The notes under the pieces are model-generated. The model saw only the letters and a list, made by a program, of their open reading frames with translations, did not search any database and was not told the origin of the DNA. 64,000 nucleotides of DNA. Source: Butyricimonas muris. GTDB lineage: Bacteria > Bacteroidota > Bacteroidia > Bacteroidales > Marinifilaceae. Both the position numbers and the translations under genes were made by a program. The stretch spans positions 124,001-188,000 of the forward strand of contig NZ_JBKEIT010000002.1 of the NCBI RefSeq assembly GCF_046365375.1, given 5' to 3'. This document shows, piece by piece, positions 60,218-64,000 of the stretch. Every line of letters starts with the position of its first letter. Position 1 is the stretch's first letter.

Positions 60218-60420
60218 GAGCGATGGAGATTTCGCTCGATAGAGTTTAGAACTTTTAAATGTACTAAGACCAAAAATCATCTCCACCGCTGGAAACGAAA
60301 AGGTGATCTTTTGGGGACGGAGTGCGTATATATAAAAATTTACGCACCCGTCTTAGTTTTACATCCTCTTTCGTTTCCAGCGGTGGGAGGTGTATGCTAA
60401 GATTGGGTGCGTTTTTTTTA
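60218..60420 (+). ncRNA. Structured non-coding RNA candidate (about 200 nt)
   Basis: Directly after the promoter lies a hairpin gagcga/tcgctc (60218-60237). Next is a long rod: an 18-bp perfect stem formed by 60283-60300 and 60369-60386 (ccaccgctggaaacgaaa and its complement), an internal loop, then an inner stem gacgg-a-gtgcgta / ttacgcac-ccgtc with a small loop. Near the 3' end gggtgcgt is followed by eight T. That segment can also pair with acgcaccc of the inner stem, giving two exclusive folds (rod, or terminator). No plausible protein is encoded on either strand. Rod-shaped RNAs such as 6S are possible relatives, but I see no diagnostic feature. Confidence 0.55.
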
Positions 60421-60688
60421 TGCTCAAAATATTTAGTAATGATAGTTTTTGATCTGATTGTCTGTGATGTACGAGTGGTGTTGTACAAGCAAGACAGCGA
60501 CCGCCAAATGCAACCAATTCAATTCAAGACGGCGGCGGGGGGAAGGTGGACACTTCCCCCCTTTCTTTAAGTGGCTAATGTTGATAAGTTAATTCGTGAA
60601 GCTCTCTCGTCGAGTGTATAGTATAAAAATAATCTTGATTGCATTACCCGTCTCCAAAAACGAATCAAATATGTAAATCATTTTTTGA
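60421..60688. other. Gene-free stretch after the RNA candidate
   Basis: About 270 bases without a convincing gene, promoter or repeat. It lies downstream of both the RNA candidate (+) and the Rpn-family gene (-). Confidence 0.4.
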
Positions 60689-61633
60689 TTACAATTTTTC
60701 AATTTCTTCTCTCGTGAGTCCCGTGAGTTTTGCAATATCCTCGACCGACATACCCATTTTCATGGCTTGTCCTGCCATTTTGATCCGTTCTCTCATTTCT
60801 CCTTCTGCTAATCCTTCCGTGCGTCCTTCTGCTAATCCTTCCGTGCGTCCTTCCGCTAATCCTTTCGCCCGTCCCTCGGTAAATCCCTCTGTGAGTCCTT
60901 CCAGTTTAGCTGTATTCAATACATCGTTTTGGATCATAATGGCATCGATATGACGATCGTAAGCCTCCCGTTCGGCTGCATCCATGTTGTAGTAGACTAG
61001 TTTTCGGCGGGCTTCTTCCAATCCCGGGGCTTTCGTGTCCGGGCGGATGTATCCGCTCTTGAGGTAATCGATCCACTCTTCCAAGGGGGTTACTGCAACT
61101 TTATCAAATTCATTTACCCGAATTAAAAAATACTCGGGGAAGATTTCTGCCGGAAGTCTTCGCACCAAGGCATTTTTTTCTTTTGACGTTACTTGTAAGA
61201 AATCCCCCGTGTGTACCCCGGTGAAGATGTTTTGCCCGTGATACAGGTAGTCATCTCCTTTCCCGATGTCGAAATAAAGTATGCTGACCGAGTATACCTT
61301 TTTTACTTCCGAGTAGATGTGTCCAAGTTCTATGTGTTCGGTGATGGCTTTTGCCACACCGTACAGGATTCGTTCCAAGTAATACAGTTCCCGTGTGATT
61401 TGTACTTCGATGATGATAATATCGTCGTCCCGATCCCGAGCCTTGATGTCTACACGGTTGAACTTGTCGTCTTCGTTCTGCTGGTTTCCCTCGCTCTCCA
61501 AAATATCGAGAATGTGTATCTCCTTGTTGAGTAACACGGTCAGAAAACCTTCCAGCACCCCGAAATTTGCCTTGTTGCGCAGCAATCGCTTGATTGCCCA
61601 GTCGAAACGGATATACCTGTCTTTGTTGCCCAT
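60689..61633 (-). CDS. Rpn family recombination-promoting nuclease / putative transposase
   Basis: 314-aa protein of the PD-(D/E)XK Rpn family. N-terminal nuclease part: FDWAIKRLLRNKANFGVLEGFLTVLL (9-34), then the catalytic strand pair NRVDIKARDRDDDIIIIEVQITRELYYLERILYG (Asp in VDIKARD, Glu-Val-Gln in IEVQI). The C-terminal tail has four 8-residue repeats of the TEGLAEGR type followed by KMAGQAMKMGMSVEDIAKLTGLTREEIEKL, a common ending in this family. A TAACTTTG box lies at 61658-61665. Family members increase recombination in E. coli; here it is more likely a stand-alone element or defence gene. Confidence 0.9.
   Translation of the reverse strand: MGNKDRYIRFDWAIKRLLRNKANFGVLEGFLTVLLNKEIHILDILESEGNQQNEDDKFNRVDIKARDRDDDIIIIEVQITRELYYLERILYGVAKAITEHIELGHIYSEVKKVYSVSILYFDIGKGDDYLYHGQNIFTGVHTGDFLQVTSKEKNALVRRLPAEIFPEYFLIRVNEFDKVAVTPLEEWIDYLKSGYIRPDTKAPGLEEARRKLVYYNMDAAEREAYDRHIDAIMIQNDVLNTAKLEGLTEGFTEGRAKGLAEGRTEGLAEGRTEGLAEGEMRERIKMAGQAMKMGMSVEDIAKLTGLTREEIEKL
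60801..60896. repeat. Four 24-bp tandem repeats inside the Rpn-family gene
   Basis: Units start at 60801, 60825, 60849 and 60873. The first two are identical (ccttctgctaatccttccgt plus gcgt) and the others are diverged. Each encodes eight residues, so gain or loss of units keeps the frame. Confidence 0.9.
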
Positions 61634-61766
61634 GGCGTTAATGCATTTGATGTTTTACAAAGTTAAGGTTTTCTTTTTGAAAAATATAGATTGGGAGTGG
61701 GTAACTTATTTATCACGTTGTCTTTTTTTGTTTTTCTGAAGTTAGTTCCCGCACTGGCTCGTGTCC

Positions 61767-62516
61767 CTATTCCGCACTGAAGTTTATTCCCGCTTTTCGG
61801 GCTTGGGAATGTTGTTGGCGGTAGTTGATGGAGTATAATTTCCCGTCTTTCATGAATTTGGCTCCGGTTTGTTTGAACCAGAACGAAACATTTTGCTCCG
61901 CGCATATATCGTGTAGTGCCATTATCCAATCGAAATCGCAGGGACGGGCTTCGTTGCCGGATTCCCCACCCGCTACAACCTGCTCGATCCATGAGCCGAT
62001 ATTGTATGGTGTCAGGTCGATTCGTTCCAAGAGTGGTTCACAGATAATGATTTTGTGTTTTATCGGGGCGGTTTTGTAGATTGGTAAACGGTAATCCGCC
62101 CTGTCCTGATTTTCGACAGTGCAACAGATGGTTACATGATCGTATCCGTCGCCCCAATCATCGGGCAGGGATGCTTGCAAACGGTCGATGCGTTTGGTTA
62201 TGATCATAAAGTTTAAATCACCCCGGGTTCGTATCATTTCCCACGCTTCGGCACGCCATTCGTCGGCATCTTCGAGGAAGAAATCCGACGTGAAACAAGT
62301 GTAAACCAGCGTTCCCGGGGGAATTTTATACTCTCCGTTTCGTTTTTTCAAGGTGGGTAAGTCAAAGCTCTTGGTTTTGGTGACGATGCTGCTGTCTATA
62401 CCTCGTTTCGAGTCGCCCCGGTAAACATAGCAATGCTTGCATCCCGCGCTCAGTTTATGACAGCCATGCCACGGGTTCCACATTTTTGATTTCGATTCGA
62501 TAGCGTTCTTTGTCAT
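61767..62516 (-). CDS. DUF5131 (phage Gp37/Gp68) family radical-SAM-like protein
   Basis: 249-aa protein with the N-terminal pattern WNPWHGCHKLSAGCKHCY, the Cys-rich signature of the DUF5131/phage Gp37-Gp68 family related to radical SAM and spore-photoproduct-lyase-like folds. It also has TSDFFLEDADEWRAEAWEMI, ITKRIDRL, VENQDRADYRLP, CEPLLERIDL, GGESGNEARPCDFDWI and FWFKQTGAKF, all typical. Normal length. Substrate unknown; the family occurs in phages and bacterial chromosomes. A TACTTTTG box lies at 62595-62602. Confidence 0.88.
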   Translation of the reverse strand: MTKNAIESKSKMWNPWHGCHKLSAGCKHCYVYRGDSKRGIDSSIVTKTKSFDLPTLKKRNGEYKIPPGTLVYTCFTSDFFLEDADEWRAEAWEMIRTRGDLNFMIITKRIDRLQASLPDDWGDGYDHVTICCTVENQDRADYRLPIYKTAPIKHKIIICEPLLERIDLTPYNIGSWIEQVVAGGESGNEARPCDFDWIMALHDICAEQNVSFWFKQTGAKFMKDGKLYSINYRQQHSQARKAGINFSAE

Positions 62517-62751
62517 TTGTCCGATTTTTATGTATTCTTGCCGTCATGCTGAGCCATTATATGTTTTTATTGTTGTACAAGCTGATACATGATGCAAAAG
62601 TAATCATTAAAAACGGAAGATTGTGTCTTCGAAGGTGTGTAAATCTAAATTGAACTCTTGGAATATACGCGGGTTTAAGATTGATGGAGTATCTTGAAAA
62701 GTAGGAGGGAGATATTCCTTGCCTTTTGGTTTTTTTGGCGGAAGTATACCC

Positions 62752-63708
62752 TTAGAGTTCATCAATTTCTTCTTGAGAATACCAAGTCCAGCCATTGATG
62801 TTGATTTTTACTGCTACCCATGAAGCGTTGAGGTAGAAAACGATATGCCACGCGTCTTGACGGTCAAAGTATTCCTGTGTATCCCATGTGTTTCCGGGCT
62901 CCTGTGTCTTGGCGAAATAATCGGAAAGACTGACATTAAACACCTTCTCGCCAGTCGCTTTCTCTGTCACGACAAGGCGGTTTTGCCGTTCTTTCATCAA
63001 TCGCATGGTATTCAATCCCAATCTCACGGCAGAAGTGCTCATTTGCTCCTTGTAATAAGGATGATAGCTAAGCACGTCGTCCTCCTTCAATTGATTCAGA
63101 TGATTCATATACCCGTTCGATTCTATGATTTCGTACTCGTAGTCGTTCAAGTTCAACGGATCGTCGTTCGAGAGGAACTGGAAGATAAACGATATTTTAT
63201 TCGTGTTTTTTATCAAGTTAATTGTTTCCACTTGGTTTGTTTCTCCCGTGAAATGAACATCCATGATTTCCCCGTACCAAAGCGGTTCCAATTCTTTGTC
63301 TATCACGAGAGAAGCTTCCCGTTTTAATTTTAACTCCAATGTCGAGATTAACGCTCCCGGAGCTAACTCGGGAAGGTCGTATGAATCGTGAACACCGGCC
63401 CAAGCCATCAGTTTGTATTCTCCGACAGGTAGTTCCACGTTCATCAGGTAGTTCCCCGTTGTCAATGGTTCCCCTTCTTCTGCTTGTTGGAAAAGGAATT
63501 TACCATCTTTGTCAAAAACATAAAGCTCCACTTTATCTACTTGCTTGTGGAAAGAGCAAACAGATTGCATATTGTAGTCATACTTGAACTTGACGAACAA
63601 ACGACATTCCGGTAAGCTTTCATTAAAGGCATCGCAGGACATGAGTATCCCGGAACTAATCATCAGGATTCCGAGAATAAATAAGTTTATATGACTTCCG
63701 AGCTTCAT
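62752..63708 (-). CDS. FimB/Mfa2-family fimbrial anchor lipoprotein
   Basis: 318-aa lipoprotein with lipobox SGILMSC (Cys25). N-terminal domain: CRLFVKFKYDYNMQS...VDKVELYVFDKDGKFLFQQAEEG; then YLMNVELPVGEYKLMAWAGVHDSYDLPEL, the characteristic Mfa2/FimB pattern. C-terminal domain: TNKISFIFQFLSNDDPLN...YEYEIIESNGYMNH. It anchors and limits the length of the fimbria formed by the major subunit encoded upstream (63797 onward). The hairpin between the genes may set their ratio. Confidence 0.88.
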   Translation of the reverse strand: MKLGSHINLFILGILMISSGILMSCDAFNESLPECRLFVKFKYDYNMQSVCSFHKQVDKVELYVFDKDGKFLFQQAEEGEPLTTGNYLMNVELPVGEYKLMAWAGVHDSYDLPELAPGALISTLELKLKREASLVIDKELEPLWYGEIMDVHFTGETNQVETINLIKNTNKISFIFQFLSNDDPLNLNDYEYEIIESNGYMNHLNQLKEDDVLSYHPYYKEQMSTSAVRLGLNTMRLMKERQNRLVVTEKATGEKVFNVSLSDYFAKTQEPGNTWDTQEYFDRQDAWHIVFYLNASWVAVKININGWTWYSQEEIDEL

Positions 63709-63751
63709 ATCTTTCTTTTTTAATATATTTTCTCTATTTCAAAAGGAGTAA

Positions 63752-63777
63752 ATTCGTGGGGAGCGCTCCCCACGAAT
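63752..63777 (-). terminator. Perfect palindrome between major and minor fimbrial genes
   Basis: A 26-base exact palindrome whose half-site is attcgtggggagc. In RNA it folds to an 11-bp stem with a tetraloop. It lies 19 bases after the major-subunit stop and 43 bases before the Mfa2-like start, with only a short T stretch (ttactcctttt) downstream. It probably works as a partial terminator or stability hairpin. Confidence 0.7.
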
Positions 63778-63796
63778 GACAGGTCATCAGATTTAA

Positions 63797-64000
63797 TTAT
63801 AATTCTAACGATTGGCTATACCAAGTCCAAGGATTAATATCAATCTTGACAGACAAGTTTACTGCTTCGCTTTCGTCCGGGATACCGGGATTCGGGTCTG
63901 GTATCGTCGGGTAGCCCGGGTTATTTACTTTGGTTATTCTTATATCATAAACAGAGTTACGAACGACGCCGAATTCTCCGAGTTCATTATCCGCGTCTTC
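63797..64000 (-). CDS. Mfa1-type major fimbrial subunit, C-terminal end only (runs off the window)
   Basis: The last 67 codons read EFGVVRNSVYDIRITKVNNP, then GYPTIPDPNPGIPDESEAVN and LSVKIDINPWTWYSQSLEL before the stop. The FGVVRNxxYxIxI block, the Pro/Asp-rich linker and the final donor-strand-like segment are typical of Mfa1/Bacteroidetes type V fimbrillins. The frame is open to the window edge. First gene of the fimbrial operon as far as visible. Confidence 0.88.
   Translation of the reverse strand, partial: EDADNELGEFGVVRNSVYDIRITKVNNPGYPTIPDPNPGIPDESEAVNLSVKIDINPWTWYSQSLEL

Noticed and set aside
60218..60420. Direct assignment of the RNA candidate as 6S RNA
   Set aside because: Size and rod shape would allow it, but no diagnostic central-bubble sequence could be recognised by eye.
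60264..60488. 74-codon - strand frame across the structured RNA
   Set aside because: Its sequence is largely the product of the inverted repeat (both arms encode look-alike segments) and it has no promoter or family match.
62607..62795. 62-codon - strand frame overlapping the Mfa2-like gene end
   Set aside because: It overlaps the end of a well-supported gene in another frame, has no promoter and low-complexity Pro/Lys content.

Overview
The window (GC in the low-to-mid 40s by eye) is from a Bacteroidota chromosome. The evidence is SusC/SusD pairs, FecR/ECF-sigma pairs, Mfa-type fimbriae, promoters of the TTTG...TAnnTTTG type and no obvious Shine-Dalgarno sequences. The mix of DUF4843 lipoproteins, PKD-like lipoproteins, DUF5117-type metalloproteases and DUF6266 proteins resembles the Odoribacteraceae (Butyricimonas/Odoribacter), but that genus-level placement is inference.

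Layout. (1) 1-13.9 kb, + strand: the end of a SusC receptor, then SusD, a DUF4843 lipoprotein, a PKD-like lipoprotein and three tandem metalloprotease paralogues. The third has lost every zinc ligand. (2) 14.06-30.1 kb, - strand: a second locus, in transcription order ECF sigma, two tandem ABC modules (ATPase plus fused GldF/GldG-type permease), FecR anti-sigma, SusC, SusD, DUF4843, PKD-like. It converges on locus 1 at a shared terminator. (3) 30.3-32.9 kb: a DUF6266-like gene, a split lysine exporter (LysO), a DoxX-like protein and a small membrane protein. (4) 33.0-41.1 kb: an AT-rich accessory island with a Dam-type methylase, a predicted restriction enzyme, an HNH nuclease, a secreted YidD/TPR protein and gene remnants (DUF3871, ADP-ribosylglycohydrolase and a small frameshifted gene). 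It ends at a tRNA-Cys gene. (5) 41.2-44.7 kb: housekeeping genes (folB, a CysQ-M18 aminopeptidase fusion, a YjbR-family gene). (6) 44.8-58.4 kb, + strand: a third locus with ECF sigma, FecR, SusC, SusD, DUF4843, PKD-like, leucine-rich-repeat lipoprotein, TlpA-like thioredoxin and amidohydrolase. (7) 58.4-62.5 kb: two DUF6266 genes, a highly structured RNA candidate with its own promoter, an Rpn-family nuclease with in-frame repeats and a DUF5131 protein. (8) 62.7-64 kb, - strand: a Mfa1/Mfa2-type fimbrial operon running off the window.

How it works together. Loci 2 and 3 fit the FecI/FecR/FecA-like scheme: a SusC receptor with an N-terminal signalling (STN) domain senses substrate, FecR relays the signal and the ECF sigma activates transcription. 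No glycoside hydrolase accompanies any of the three SusCD loci, whereas metalloproteases and a metal-dependent amidohydrolase do. Peptide or protein-derived substrates are therefore a reasonable inference. The most unusual features are the two ABC modules lodged between sigma and anti-sigma behind a copy of the FecR promoter-like element, the pseudo-metalloprotease, and the structured RNA near 60.3 kb.
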